From Limosilactobacillus reuteri (GTDB lineage Bacteria; Bacillota; Bacilli; Lactobacillales; Lactobacillaceae), in contig NZ_JAJGTZ010000039.1 of NCBI RefSeq assembly GCF_020784725.1, positions 30,658-94,657 of the forward strand: DNA of 64,000 nucleotides, in the 5' to 3' direction. Positions 52,781 through 62,720 of the stretch are shown piece by piece. How positions within the stretch are numbered: position 1 is the stretch's first letter; each line of letters begins with the position of its first letter. The translations under genes were made by a program, and so were the position numbers. The notes under the pieces were generated by a model that was not told the origin of the DNA, did no database searches, and saw only the letters and a program-made list of their open reading frames with translations.

Positions 52781-54700
52781 CTATGCTTCTGTTGTAGCTG
52801 TTTTTTGTGCGCGGTCAATTCCTGATTCATCAGGTTTGAAGTTATCAATAAAGTATAACTTATACCACGTTAAGAAGGTGTAGATTGTCCAAATCTTACG
52901 ACGACCATCCACCTTGCCTTCAAAATTATCATCGGCAAGTTTTAAAAGCTTTTCTTGATCAAAGAACTCTTTTACGAAGTCTTGTTCAAATAATTCACGT
53001 ACTTCTTGGTAATACTTCTTTTCCCGAAGCCATGCACGAACTGGAGTTGGGAAGCCCATCTTAGGCCGCGTAGCCCATTCTTCCGGTAAATGCCGATTTG
53101 CTGCCATCCGGAATGCCCACTTTGTATCCTTATAGTTAAAAAGGTACTTAGTTGGTGTCGTTTCAGCCACTTTCATTACCTCTTTATCAAGAAGTGGTAC
53201 CCGGATTTCAACAGAGTTAGCCATGCTCATCTTATCTGCCTTTAAGCAAATATCACCAGGCATAAAACGGTGCAAGTCAATATATTGCTTCTTTGCGACT
53301 TCATCGATATCTTTATCTTCCATCTTATCAAAAAGTGGATTAAGAATATCGGCAATACTTGGTCCGCAATCAAATTCTGGTTGCAAGTAGTCAGCAGCTT
53401 CTTCAGGACTAAAGATGTATGCTTGACCAATAAAAGTATCCCGTGCTGGCGCTAAGTTGCGGTACATATGCTCTTGGCCGTGGAAGTGTTTCCCATCTAA
53501 CCACTTAGCAAACTTATACCGACGTTCACGAGGCATCTTTTTTAATTGGTCAGTTACCCAACGAATAAACTTAACTTTCGTATTAAAACCATAATCAATA
53601 TATCCCGCGAACAATTCATCGGCACCTTCACCAGAAAGAAGGGCCTTGTAGCCGTTATCCTTTGCCAACTTGTTCAAGAAGTATAAAGGAACAACAGATG
53701 GATTAGAATCAGGTTCATCTAAGTAGTATTGAATCATTGGGAATGCATGGAAAGCTTCTTCGTTAGTTAACTTTTCATCAGTATTCTTCAGACCCATCTT
53801 AGCAGCTAATTCCCGTGCTTGTTTGGTCTCATCGTAAGTACTATCAAAGCCGATTGAGAACGTGTTATCTGGACGCATCAAAGCCGTTACTAAACTTGAA
53901 TCAACCCCTGCGGAAAGAAATGAACCAACCTTAATTCCTTTATCTGCAAAGGTATGGGCCTTAACAGAATTCTTAACAACATCGTCAATCTTGTTAACAG
54001 CTTCATCAAACGTCTCGTCTTCTGGCTCAAAGTTTTCGTCCCAGTATTGGGTCATTTCAAACTGACCGTCTTTATAAGTGAAGTAGTGCCCTTCTGGGAG
54101 GCGATAAACACCCTTAAAGAAAGTTTCCTGAGTAACTGGGTACTGGAATGTCATGTATGGTTTAAGGGCTTCTTTGTTAAGTTCCTTCGTAAAGTTAGGG
54201 TGATCAAGAAATGCTTTGATTTCAGACCCAACAAAGAAAGTGCCGTTCATTTTAGCGTAATACAATGGTTTGATCCCAAAATGATCACGGGCACCGAACA
54301 TCTCTTTAGTCTTAAAATCCCAAATAACAAAGCCGAACATTCCACGCAGCTTGTTAACAACATCCTTGCCCCATTCTTCATATCCGTGCAAGATTACTTC
54401 AGTATCGGCATGTGTCTTAAATGTGTGACCCTTACTGATTAATTCTTCACGTAATTCTTCAAAATTGTAAATTTCACCGTTGAATTCAATAGCTTTTGAG
54501 CTATCTTCATTAAAGATTGGTTGATTACCAGACTTAACATCAATAAAACTCAAGCGCCGGAAGCCAAGTGCTACATCCTCGTCCACATATTGACCTTCTG
54601 CATCAGGTCCCCGGTGAATAATCCGGTCCTTCATTTTTTTGATTAATTGGTCTTTAATTTGTGGTTTTTCATTATCAACAAATGCAACAATCCCACACAT
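52781..54700 (-). CDS. Glutamine-hydrolysing asparagine synthase, candidate for cross-bridge D-Asp amidation (AsnB/AsnH)
   Basis: 639 residues from the ATG at 54700, so that Cys2 (MCGIVAFVDN) becomes the N-terminal nucleophile; the open frame extends 13 codons further. The glutaminase domain (HRGPDAEGQ, GEIYNFEELR, HADTEVILHGYEEWG) is followed by a synthetase domain with the PP loop SAGVDSSLV and LSGEGADELFAGY. asnA and asnS at 1.3 kb already cover free Asn. Adjacent to murE and the D-Asp ligase, it may convert cross-bridge D-Asp to D-Asn, as AsnH does in Lactococcus. Confidence 0.88.
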   Translation of the reverse strand: MCGIVAFVDNEKPQIKDQLIKKMKDRIIHRGPDAEGQYVDEDVALGFRRLSFIDVKSGNQPIFNEDSSKAIEFNGEIYNFEELREELISKGHTFKTHADTEVILHGYEEWGKDVVNKLRGMFGFVIWDFKTKEMFGARDHFGIKPLYYAKMNGTFFVGSEIKAFLDHPNFTKELNKEALKPYMTFQYPVTQETFFKGVYRLPEGHYFTYKDGQFEMTQYWDENFEPEDETFDEAVNKIDDVVKNSVKAHTFADKGIKVGSFLSAGVDSSLVTALMRPDNTFSIGFDSTYDETKQARELAAKMGLKNTDEKLTNEEAFHAFPMIQYYLDEPDSNPSVVPLYFLNKLAKDNGYKALLSGEGADELFAGYIDYGFNTKVKFIRWVTDQLKKMPRERRYKFAKWLDGKHFHGQEHMYRNLAPARDTFIGQAYIFSPEEAADYLQPEFDCGPSIADILNPLFDKMEDKDIDEVAKKQYIDLHRFMPGDICLKADKMSMANSVEIRVPLLDKEVMKVAETTPTKYLFNYKDTKWAFRMAANRHLPEEWATRPKMGFPTPVRAWLREKKYYQEVRELFEQDFVKEFFDQEKLLKLADDNFEGKVDGRRKIWTIYTFLTWYKLYFIDNFKPDESGIDRAQKTATTEA

Positions 54701-54840
54701 TATAAATTTCCTCTTCTTTCTCTTAAATTCACGGATCACAAAATAGTTATTTAAAATTCATTATTAAAACTCGAACCTAAATTATACCATATAATACCAA
54801 ACTTAAGTATATTATCCCTTTGCTTTAAGAAAACCATAAT

Positions 54841-54882
54841 AAAATCTCGAGACCTGAGTCGTTACTCTGTTTCTCCAGATTT
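54841..54882 (-). terminator. Terminator after mnmG
   Basis: AAAATCT and AGATTTT with inner GAGA/TCTC form the stem, just downstream of the mnmG stop. Confidence 0.6.
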
Positions 54883-54898
54883 TATTTCCCAGGAAATT

Positions 54899-56842
54899 TT
54901 ATTTGCGATCCTTCTTGGAGAACTTTCCCTGGCGGACGTAAACACTCAAGATTGCAATATCAGCAGGATTAACCCCACTAATCCGTGAAGCTTGCGCTAA
55001 AGTTTCTGGACGAATCTTTTCAAGTTTTTGACGTCCCTCAGTTGCCAGGCCATCAATATCACCATAATCAATATCATCTGGAATTCGTTTGGCTTCCATC
55101 CGCTTCATCCGTTCAACCTTAACTTCCTCTTTCTTAATGTAACCAGCATATTTTAATTGAATTTCAACCTGCTCAATCACATGACGATCAAGTTCCTGTG
55201 CCGGTGCTGGAATGAATTCAGCCAACGTTTGGTAATCGAAGTATGGTCGCTTCAAGAGGTCAGCTGCCGCAATCCCATCTTTTAAGCGGTTATCCCCGTG
55301 AGCTTCAATAAATTCATTAACCTTATCATCGCTTGGCTTGAGCTTAATTTCTTCTAAACGTTTAATCTCTGCTGCAACTTGGCGCTTTTTATCCTCCATT
55401 TTAGCAAGCCGCTCATCACTAACTAAGCCAACTTTATAGCCCATTTCCATTAATCGGAAATCAGCATTATCATGACGTAAAATTAGCCGATATTCTGCCC
55501 GACTTGTAAGTAAACGGTAAGGTTCTTTTGTTCCTTTTGTTACTAAATCGTCAATCATCACGCCGATATATGCATCAGAACGCTTAAGGACAAATGGTTC
55601 GTTGCCTTGTGCCCGTAATCCTGCATTAATCCCTGCGATTAACCCTTGACCCGCTGCTTCTTCATAACCCGAAGAACCATTTGTTTGGCCTGCAGTATAG
55701 AGGTTCTTAATGATCTTGGTTTCAAGGGTTGGGTGAAGTTGGTACGGCGCAACTACATCGTATTCAATCGCATATCCAGGACGCATCATTTCAGCATTTT
55801 CTAACCCCCTGATGGAGTGCACAATCTTTTGTTGGATTTCTTCTGGCATTGATGTTGAAATTCCATCAAGGTAATATTCATCGGTATCCCGGCCTTCCGG
55901 TTCAAGGAAAACTTGGTGCCGTGGCTTATCAGCAAAACGAACAATCTTATCTTCAATTGAAGGACAGTAGCGTGGGCCAACCCCCTTGATTACACCAGAG
56001 AACATTGGTGCCCGACTAAGGTTTTCGCGAATAATGGCATGTGTTCCTTCATTTGTATAAGTTAACCAACAAGATAATTGTTCGCTAATCGGAATATAGG
56101 CACTATCAGGAGTATCAAAACTAAAGTGGTGTGGTTCCTCATCGCCTGGTTGTTCTTCCGTTACACTATAGTTGATTGTCTTTCCATTAACCCGTGGTGG
56201 CGTTCCCGTCTTAAAACGCTCAAGATCAAAACCAAGTTCTTCAAGGTTTTCCGAAAGCTTTACCGCTGACTTAGAGTTATTTGGACCAGATTCATATTGC
56301 AATTCACCAATAATGATCTTTCCGCGCGCCGCAGTTCCAACAGTTAGTACAACCGTCTTAGCGTGGTAACGAGCTCCCGTATTAGTAATAACGCCTTTGC
56401 AGACACCATCTTCAACAATTAACTGGTCAACAGTTGCTTGACGGAGAGTAAGGTTAGGTTCTTCCTCAATTGTCTGCTTCATTGCACGATGATAAGCATG
56501 TTTATCTGCTTGAGCTCGTAATGCACGGACAGCGGGACCCTTACCGGTATTTAACATCCGCATTTGAACATAGGTCTTATCAATGTTATGGCCCATTTCA
56601 CCACCAAGAGCATCAATTTCGCGGACCACGATTCCTTTTGCTGGACCACCAACAGAGGGGTTACATGGCATAAAAGCAACCATTTCAAGATTAATTGTTA
56701 CCAATAAGGTCTTATTTCCCATCCGGGCTGCGGCAAGGGCAGCCTCGCTTCCGGCATGACCCGCACCGACAACAATTACATCGTATGATCCCGCTTCGTA
56801 TTGAACGGCATCAGATGTTTGCAATGCTTCTGAACTCTTCAT
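54899..56842 (-). CDS. mnmG: tRNA uridine-5-carboxymethylaminomethyl modification enzyme MnmG (GidA)
   Basis: 647 residues. FAD-binding motif [45 protein letters not shown] (with a catalytic Cys), [22 protein letters not shown], and the C-terminal helical domain ending [19 protein letters not shown]. Forms the MnmEG complex that modifies U34 of tRNAs. It follows mnmE by 11 bp in the conserved origin block. Confidence 0.98.
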   Translation of the reverse strand: MKSSEALQTSDAVQYEAGSYDVIVVGAGHAGSEAALAAARMGNKTLLVTINLEMVAFMPCNPSVGGPAKGIVVREIDALGGEMGHNIDKTYVQMRMLNTGKGPAVRALRAQADKHAYHRAMKQTIEEEPNLTLRQATVDQLIVEDGVCKGVITNTGARYHAKTVVLTVGTAARGKIIIGELQYESGPNNSKSAVKLSENLEELGFDLERFKTGTPPRVNGKTINYSVTEEQPGDEEPHHFSFDTPDSAYIPISEQLSCWLTYTNEGTHAIIRENLSRAPMFSGVIKGVGPRYCPSIEDKIVRFADKPRHQVFLEPEGRDTDEYYLDGISTSMPEEIQQKIVHSIRGLENAEMMRPGYAIEYDVVAPYQLHPTLETKIIKNLYTAGQTNGSSGYEEAAGQGLIAGINAGLRAQGNEPFVLKRSDAYIGVMIDDLVTKGTKEPYRLLTSRAEYRLILRHDNADFRLMEMGYKVGLVSDERLAKMEDKKRQVAAEIKRLEEIKLKPSDDKVNEFIEAHGDNRLKDGIAAADLLKRPYFDYQTLAEFIPAPAQELDRHVIEQVEIQLKYAGYIKKEEVKVERMKRMEAKRIPDDIDYGDIDGLATEGRQKLEKIRPETLAQASRISGVNPADIAILSVYVRQGKFSKKDRK

Positions 56843-56853
56843 TCTTCTATTCC

Positions 56854-58242
56854 CTACTTTCCTAAACAGAATTGGCTAAATAACTGGTCAAGTAACTCAT
56901 CTTGGTAACTATCCCCAGTAATCTCACCTAATAATTCCCAACACCGGGTCATATCAATTTGAACCAGGTCTACCGGCATTCCATCATTAATTCCTTTTAA
57001 AACATCGCTTAAAGCATCATTAGCTTGGTGGAGTAAACCAATGTGCCGAGCATTTGTAACCATTACATTATTCTGATTGCTTTCAATTCCCTCGTTGAAG
57101 AACATGTGACCAATCTGTTCACCAAGTTGGTCCATTCCTTCATGGTTAACGATTGAAGTTTCAATAACGGCACTCTTGCCAGCTAGTGATTTCAATTCCT
57201 CTAAATCAACCTTCCGTGGAAGATCCGTCTTATTTAAAATAATGATCCGCTGCTTATCCTTGGTTGCTTCAAGTAATTGGCGATCTTCGTCAGTTAATTC
57301 ATTTGAACTATCAATCAAGAGAAGTACTAAGTCCGCGGCACCCAAGGCTTTGCGACTCCGCTCTACCCCGATCTTTTCAACTTGGTCATTTGTATCGCGG
57401 ATTCCTGCTGTATCAATTAACTTCAATGGCACCCCGTTGACATTGACGTATTCTTCAATTACGTCCCGAGTTGTCCCAGCAACGTTTGTAACGATCGCCT
57501 TATCTTCGTGAAGCAAGGAATTCAATAAACTTGATTTACCAACATTTGGCTGCCCGATGATTGCCGTTGCTAAACCATCTCGCAGAACCTTTCCTTGCTT
57601 AGCTGTTTTAAGAAGACCTTGGATTCGTTGTTGAATGTCCGCTGCTTTTTCTTTTAAGAGTTTCGTAGTCATTTCTTCAACAGCATCATATTCTGGATAG
57701 TCAATATTAACTTCTACCTGTGCTAATACATCCAAAATGTCTTGTCGTAAATTACGAATTAACCGCGACAAATCACCATCAAGCTGGTTTAATGCTACCT
57801 TCATCGATTTATCCGTCTTTGCGCGAATTAGATCCATTACTGCTTCTGATTGGGATAAATCGAGACGCCCATTTAAGAAGGCCCGTTTAGTAAATTCACC
57901 TGGTTCTGCCATTCGGGCACCAAAGCTCAGTACTAATTGCAGAATACGGTTAGTTGCTAATAATCCCCCATGACAGTTGATTTCAATTACGTCTTCACGG
58001 GTATAAGTGTGTGGAGCGCGCATTACTGAAACCATCACTTCATCGACTTCTTGCTCCGTGTCAGGGTCGATAATATGACCATAGTTAATGGTATGAGTTG
58101 CTACTTTGGCGAGATCTTTTCCTTTGTAGATCCGTTGAGCAACTTTCACCGCGTCATCCCCACTAATTCGGATAATGGAAATTCCACCTTCACCAACCGG
58201 CGTCGAAATTGCTGCAATCGTATCGTTCTCGCTATTTGCCAT
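56854..58242 (-). CDS. mnmE: tRNA modification GTPase MnmE (TrmE)
   Basis: 462 residues from ATG 58242, favoured by AAAGGAG; the longer open frame has no ribosome site. The N-terminal folate-binding domain ([22 protein letters not shown]), a GTPase domain with [20 protein letters not shown] and NKTDLP, and the C-terminal CLGK motif are present. Works with MnmG on tRNA U34. Confidence 0.98.
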   Translation of the reverse strand: MANSENDTIAAISTPVGEGGISIIRISGDDAVKVAQRIYKGKDLAKVATHTINYGHIIDPDTEQEVDEVMVSVMRAPHTYTREDVIEINCHGGLLATNRILQLVLSFGARMAEPGEFTKRAFLNGRLDLSQSEAVMDLIRAKTDKSMKVALNQLDGDLSRLIRNLRQDILDVLAQVEVNIDYPEYDAVEEMTTKLLKEKAADIQQRIQGLLKTAKQGKVLRDGLATAIIGQPNVGKSSLLNSLLHEDKAIVTNVAGTTRDVIEEYVNVNGVPLKLIDTAGIRDTNDQVEKIGVERSRKALGAADLVLLLIDSSNELTDEDRQLLEATKDKQRIIILNKTDLPRKVDLEELKSLAGKSAVIETSIVNHEGMDQLGEQIGHMFFNEGIESNQNNVMVTNARHIGLLHQANDALSDVLKGINDGMPVDLVQIDMTRCWELLGEITGDSYQDELLDQLFSQFCLGK

Positions 58243-58263
58243 CGCTACTTTACTCCTTTCTAA

Positions 58264-58327
58264 CAAAAAAAGTGCTAGTCCATGCATAGCAATAAGATTA
58301 TTACTAAACATGGTCAAAGCACTTTCA
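58264..58327 (-). terminator. Terminator between jag and mnmE
   Basis: AAAAAAAGTGCT with TCCATG pairs with CATGG and AAAGCACTTT; on the minus strand the stem ends in TTTTTTT. Confidence 0.8.
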
Positions 58328-58399
58328 CTACTTTAACGAATATTAAATTTATAACCGCTCATATTCTAAAATCATTACCAGAAATTGTCAACAAATAAG

Positions 58400-59167
58400 T
58401 TAGTCTTTGGGGGCAATCACGATACTCCGATAAGGTTCCCGACCGTGGGAATAAGTTTTTACATGGTCGTTATCCTCAAGTTCCTGGTGAATTTGTTTCC
58501 GTTCGCGAGCTGGCATGGGATCCATAAAAACTGCCTTCCCACTTGCAACTACTTCCATTGCCGACTTTTGTGCTAGCTTGTGAAGTGCTTCTTGACGCCG
58601 TTCGCGATAATTGGAAGTATCAAGTTCAACATTTACCTTTGCTGCTCCATGGTAATCCATGAATATATTACTAAGCTGCTCCATCGCATTGATCCGTCGA
58701 CCGTGCTTCCCGATTACCCGTCCATTTTCTTCAGTTTGAAGATCAATTTTGAGGTCATGAGCTTCTAAATTAATAATCCGCGGTTCAACAGTAATACCTA
58801 ATTCTTTAAATACTGTTGTTAGATATTCCACCAATTCTTTACTTGTTGCTTGAACCTTTTTAAGATTGGCCTGTTGCCGCCGTTTGATTTCAGCTGGATC
58901 GAGCTCATTCTCAGTAGAATTTAAGCTTGCTGGCCTTTGTTCTGGCGCTTTTGCTAGCTGCTCATCTTTTTCTTCCAGTGAGGGCATCGCAATTTCTTTA
59001 TCTTTTATAACTGCATCCACTTGTGCGCGGCGTCGCCCAATTCCTAGAAACCCGTGTCGTGGCTGTTGAAGGACCGCAAATTCAATTGTCTGATTAACGG
59101 TTGGTTTCAATTGTGTACGGGCCTTTTCTTTTGCTTCTTCAATTGTTGTTCCAGTAAAAACTGCCAT
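58400..59167 (-). CDS. jag: RNA-binding protein Jag/KhpB
   Basis: 255 residues. N-terminal Jag-N domain (VFTGTTIEEAKEKARTQLK), a variable acidic linker, a KH domain with VIGKHGRRINAMEQLSNIF, and a C-terminal R3H domain (ARERKQIHQELEDNDHVKTY, RSIVIAPK). It binds RNA with KhpA and affects division and cell-wall growth. It lies in the usual position after yidC. Confidence 0.96.
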   Translation of the reverse strand: MAVFTGTTIEEAKEKARTQLKPTVNQTIEFAVLQQPRHGFLGIGRRRAQVDAVIKDKEIAMPSLEEKDEQLAKAPEQRPASLNSTENELDPAEIKRRQQANLKKVQATSKELVEYLTTVFKELGITVEPRIINLEAHDLKIDLQTEENGRVIGKHGRRINAMEQLSNIFMDYHGAAKVNVELDTSNYRERRQEALHKLAQKSAMEVVASGKAVFMDPMPARERKQIHQELEDNDHVKTYSHGREPYRSIVIAPKD

Positions 59168-59221
59168 TTTTATCCCCCGTGAATTTAATTAATTTCCACT
59201 CTTTAAATTTATTACTAATAT

Positions 59222-59258
59222 AAAAAGGCTCGCAACAACTTTACTTGTCACAGCCTTA
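59222..59258 (-). terminator. Terminator after yidC
   Basis: On the minus strand AAGGCTGTG and CGAGCCTT form an imperfect stem followed by TTTT. Confidence 0.65.
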
Positions 59259-59263
59259 ATAAC

Positions 59264-60097
59264 TTATTTCCGCCGACTTTGGTAAGCGCGACGTTTTGCT
59301 TTTTCAATCTTGCGACGTTTTGCTTTTTCAGCCCGTTGCTTTTCTTCACGTTCACGACGAATCTTAAATGGATTCTGGATGATAAGCGTTTGGACAACCT
59401 GGAAGGCGTTTGTTACTACCCAGTATAAGGTAATAGCTGAAGAGAAGCCTAATGCCATGAAGAATACCATAATCGGCATAAACCACGTCATTGTAGTTGT
59501 CATTGAGTTTTTTTCGGGCATCGAAGCCATGGATAACCATGAACTAATAAACGTAAATAATGCCGCTAGAATAGGCATGATGTAGTATGGGTCTGGGTGA
59601 CCTAACTGAAGCCACAAGAAAGTTCCATTCCGTAAGGCTGAGGTCCGCCAGATTGCTTGATAAAGAGCCCACATAACTGGTAACTGAACCAGTAACGGAA
59701 GCATCGAAGCCCATGGATTAACTCCTGCTTCTTTATAGAGCTTCTGTGTTTCCATTTGCATCTTTTGCATTGACTCGCGATCACGTGATGAATACTTTTT
59801 CTGAATTGCCTTTAATTGAGGAGCAAGTTCTTGCGTCTTCATCATGGTCTTTGTTTGGTAAAACATCAATGGCAGCAAGATGATTCGGATGATGATCGTA
59901 AAGATAATGATCCCCATTCCATATCCGCCAAAGTGCTTTGATAACCAAATGATAAATTGTGAACAGTTATAGATAATGTAGTGGTCCCAGATACCAGTAC
60001 TATGACTAGTAATTGGCTTATTGGAGCACGCAGCTAAAAATAGGGTTAAGCTCATGATTGCTCCCAAGCTTAGGAATTTTTTTGTTTTCTTATTCAA
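59264..60097 (-). CDS. yidC: Membrane protein insertase YidC (lipoprotein type, SpoIIIJ-like)
   Basis: 277 residues. Lipoprotein signal with the lipobox LAACSN, five conserved membrane segments including GIIIFTIIIRIILLPLMFYQ, INPWASMLPLLVQLPVMWAL-like core, and the C-terminal basic tail. Inserts membrane proteins alone or with SecYEG. Gene order rpmH-rnpA-yidC-jag is the canonical origin arrangement. Confidence 0.97.
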   Translation of the reverse strand: MNKKTKKFLSLGAIMSLTLFLAACSNKPITSHSTGIWDHYIIYNCSQFIIWLSKHFGGYGMGIIIFTIIIRIILLPLMFYQTKTMMKTQELAPQLKAIQKKYSSRDRESMQKMQMETQKLYKEAGVNPWASMLPLLVQLPVMWALYQAIWRTSALRNGTFLWLQLGHPDPYYIMPILAALFTFISSWLSMASMPEKNSMTTTMTWFMPIMVFFMALGFSSAITLYWVVTNAFQVVQTLIIQNPFKIRREREEKQRAEKAKRRKIEKAKRRAYQSRRK

Positions 60098-60100
60098 ATC

Positions 60101-60454
60101 CTAATCCTCACTTTTTTCATCTAACAAATGTGCTCGCTTTAAAACGTGCACTAGGTTTTTCTTTGTTTCTGCCATTGATAAACCATCTGCCGCTGACCGA
60201 GCAATAACCAAGAAATCAACATCAGACCGTAATTGCGGTTTCACCTCTAATAATGTTTGACGAATACGCCGCTTAACCCAATTACGATGCACAGCATTTC
60301 CAATCTTTTTTCCAACAGAAATACCGACACGAAAATGTTTTTGTCCTGGCTTTTCCATTTGATATACGACAAATTTGTGGTTGGCCACGGAATTATGGGT
60401 TTCAAAAACCCGTTGAAACTCATTTTCCTTTTTTACGCGATATGATTTTCTCAT
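60101..60454 (-). CDS. rnpA: Ribonuclease P protein component
   Basis: 117 residues from ATG 60454; the open frame extends 20 codons upstream but the protein starts [17 protein letters not shown] as in the family. The RNR signature [18 protein letters not shown] is present. It supports the RNA subunit in tRNA 5' maturation. The stop is 3 bp before the yidC start, so the two are coupled. Confidence 0.97.
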   Translation of the reverse strand: MRKSYRVKKENEFQRVFETHNSVANHKFVVYQMEKPGQKHFRVGISVGKKIGNAVHRNWVKRRIRQTLLEVKPQLRSDVDFLVIARSAADGLSMAETKKNLVHVLKRAHLLDEKSED

Positions 60455-60564
60455 TTGTATAATCCCCAGCCTTAATTTAAGTAGATATAAAAAATAGGGC
60501 CGGGCATACGTCAACTTTAACGATTAAAATTGCTCGTCAAGCTGACTGCCCTGCCCCACACAAT

Positions 60565-60590
60565 AAAAAAAGCCACTATAAAAGTGGCCG
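60565..60590 (-). terminator. Attenuating terminator between rpmH and rnpA
   Basis: GCCACT and AGTGGC close a short loop and a T7 run follows on the minus strand. It probably lets rpmH be expressed above rnpA. Confidence 0.8.
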
Positions 60591-60593
60591 TGG

Positions 60594-60728
60594 TTATGCA
60601 GATAATACTTTTCTGCCCTTTTGACGCCGACGTGCTAATACCTTACGGCCGTTACTGGTGCTCATGCGCTTACGGAAGCCATGGACACGTGCACGGTGAC
60701 GCTTCTTTGGTTGAAACGTGCGCTTCAT
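60594..60728 (-). CDS. rpmH: 50S ribosomal protein L34
   Basis: A 44-residue, very basic protein beginning [18 protein letters not shown] and ending GRKVLSA. Residues and length match L34. AGGAGG lies upstream of the ATG at 60728. Confidence 0.98.
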   Translation of the reverse strand: MKRTFQPKKRHRARVHGFRKRMSTSNGRKVLARRRQKGRKVLSA

Positions 60729-60805
60729 ACAATTGCACCTCCTATTAAATTCGAGTGGTTTGGTTTCTAGAGTCTAAAAGACGATCTCTTCAAACATACT
60801 TTGGT

Positions 60806-60811
60806 AGTATA
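60806..60811 (-). promoter_or_regulatory. Candidate -10 of the rpmH promoter
   Basis: TATACT on the minus strand, 78 bp upstream of rpmH; the -35 is weak. Confidence 0.5.
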
Positions 60812-60882
60812 ACACACTTACCGAAATTAATAAACGGCGAATTTTTATTTAATTTTTTTGATTATTAACAAAATTGGCAAAA

Positions 60883-61151
60883 TAATCCACAGCGTTGTGT
60901 AAATTTATAATTTGTGGACAAGTTATCAACAACGTTTTTCAGAGATTATCCCCAGATCCACACCTGTTGATAAAGTTATCCACAAGTAACCTTTAAGATG
61001 TTGATAACTCTCTAGTTAACTGCTATATCAATAGCGTATATCAACACAATTCTGTGGATAAATAATAATAAAACCTTCTTTTCCCCATTTTTCACAGGAA
61101 GATTATTAATTTACACACAGTGTTGTGTAAACTTTTTTATTATTATCCACT
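60883..61151. other. oriC, first DnaA-box cluster
   Basis: Perfect or near-perfect DnaA boxes: TTATCCACA at 60976-60984, TGTGGATAA at 61053-61061, TTATCAACA at 60923-60931, TGTTGATAA at 60965-60973 and 60999-61007, with one-mismatch copies TAATCCACA (60883-60891), TGTGGACAA (60913-60921) and TTATCCACT (61143-61151). An 8-bp dyad TTTACACA/TGTGTAAA (61110-61131) lies before dnaA. AT-rich stretches around 61060-61110 and 61131-61145 may unwind. Confidence 0.93.
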
Positions 61152-61222
61152 TGGTTGTGGAAAACCTTCCCATGTAATGATAAAATACCGTTTGTAATTT
61201 AATACTTTAGGAGGAAATTATT

Positions 61223-62545
61223 TTGACTGAGCTCGATTCTCTGTGGGAAGCGATCCAAAATTCATTTCGTCAGGATACCACTCCGGTTACCTTTGACACT
61301 TTGATTGCTCCGGCAAAAGCAATTTCTCTCTCTCAAAATCAACTGGAAATCGAGGTGCCCACTCCGGTGCACCGCGATTTTTGGCGCAAAAATTTAAATA
61401 CGCAGCTTAAAGAATTCGCTCAACAGGAATTGGGACGTAATATTGAGCCGCATTATGTGTTAGAGGGAGAATTTACCTATACAAATAAAAAAACAGAAGA
61501 TGATCCAACTCCTTCTTTTGAGATGGATACTCCTCTTAATCCTCATTACAACTTTGGAACATTCGTTGTTGGAGAAGGAAACAAAATGGCACACGCTGCA
61601 GCATTTGCCGTTGCCGAAAGCCCTGGCAGCCTTTACAACCCGCTATTTATTTATGGGGGAGTTGGTTTAGGAAAGACCCACTTAATGGAAGCGATCGGTA
61701 ACCATATGCTTCAAGTTAATCCAAATTCGCGTGTCAAGTATGTGACGAGTGAGGATTTTACCAACGATTATATTAATGCTATTCGTAATAATACGACTGA
61801 ACAACTAAGAGAAGAATATCGTAATCTTGATCTCCTATTAATTGATGACATTCAATTTTTAGCCAACAAAGAGGGGACACAACTTGAATTCTTCAATACT
61901 TTTAATGCCCTTCATGATCGCAAAAAACAAATCGTTATGACATCTGATCGAATTCCAAATGAGATTCCTGAACTGCAAGACCGACTTGTATCACGTTTCA
62001 GATGGGGACTTACTGTTGAAATTACTCCTCCTGACTTAGAAACGCGAATTGCCATCTTACGGAGCAAAGTTGAGGAAGATCATATTGATATTGGAAACGA
62101 CACCCTTAACTATATTGCTGGACAAATCGATACAAACATTCGTGAACTAGAAGGAGCCTTAACAAAGGTTCAAGCATTTGCTAATTTAAGCGGTGAGCGA
62201 ATCACGCCAAGTTTAGCATCCCAAGCATTAAAAGGACTTCATCGCGTAGCCAAAAACGAAATATCAATCGCTTCAATTCAAAAACAAGTCGCTGATTTTT
62301 ATAATATAACTCAGGGAGATATCCTTGGTAAAAAGCGAGTTAAACAAATTGTAATGCCTCGTCAAATTGCTATGTACCTTTCTCGAGAACTCACTGATTC
62401 TTCTTTACCAAAGATCGGCAACGAATTTGGCGGCAAAGATCATACCACCGTTTTACATGCTATTGATAAAATCGAAGCAGAACTTAAAAAAGATACTGAT
62501 TTACAAAACGATATTACAAAACTAAAAGCTAAGCTACGATCATAG
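61223..62545 (+). CDS. dnaA: Chromosomal replication initiator DnaA
   Basis: 440 residues. TTG start with AGGAGG (61209-61214) 8 nt upstream. N-terminal helical domain I (ELDSLWEAIQNSF), linker, AAA+ domain with Walker A GGVGLGKTHLMEA and Walker B LLLIDDIQFL, and the C-terminal DNA-binding signature SLPKIGNEFGGKDHTTVLHA. It binds the boxes on both sides of its own gene, giving autoregulation. Confidence 0.99.
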   Translation: MTELDSLWEAIQNSFRQDTTPVTFDTLIAPAKAISLSQNQLEIEVPTPVHRDFWRKNLNTQLKEFAQQELGRNIEPHYVLEGEFTYTNKKTEDDPTPSFEMDTPLNPHYNFGTFVVGEGNKMAHAAAFAVAESPGSLYNPLFIYGGVGLGKTHLMEAIGNHMLQVNPNSRVKYVTSEDFTNDYINAIRNNTTEQLREEYRNLDLLLIDDIQFLANKEGTQLEFFNTFNALHDRKKQIVMTSDRIPNEIPELQDRLVSRFRWGLTVEITPPDLETRIAILRSKVEEDHIDIGNDTLNYIAGQIDTNIRELEGALTKVQAFANLSGERITPSLASQALKGLHRVAKNEISIASIQKQVADFYNITQGDILGKKRVKQIVMPRQIAMYLSRELTDSSLPKIGNEFGGKDHTTVLHAIDKIEAELKKDTDLQNDITKLKAKLRS

Positions 62546-62547
62546 GC

Positions 62548-62606
62548 TGTGGATAAGTATAAGAATTATCCTCTGACTTATCCACAAGTTATCAACAGGT
62601 GGATAA
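62548..62606. other. oriC, second DnaA-box cluster (dnaA-dnaN gap)
   Basis: TGTGGATAA (62548-62556), TTATCCACA (62578-62586), TTATCAACA (62589-62597) and the near match GGTGGATAA (62598-62606). With the cluster before dnaA this makes a bipartite origin. Confidence 0.92.
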
Positions 62607-62720
62607 GTCACAATAAAAGGTGTTTGGATAGTTTTCCACAGTATTAACAGGCCCTACTACTACGACTGTATTTTAAACTATTAAATATATTTATATATTC
62701 ATACAAAAGGACTGAAACAT

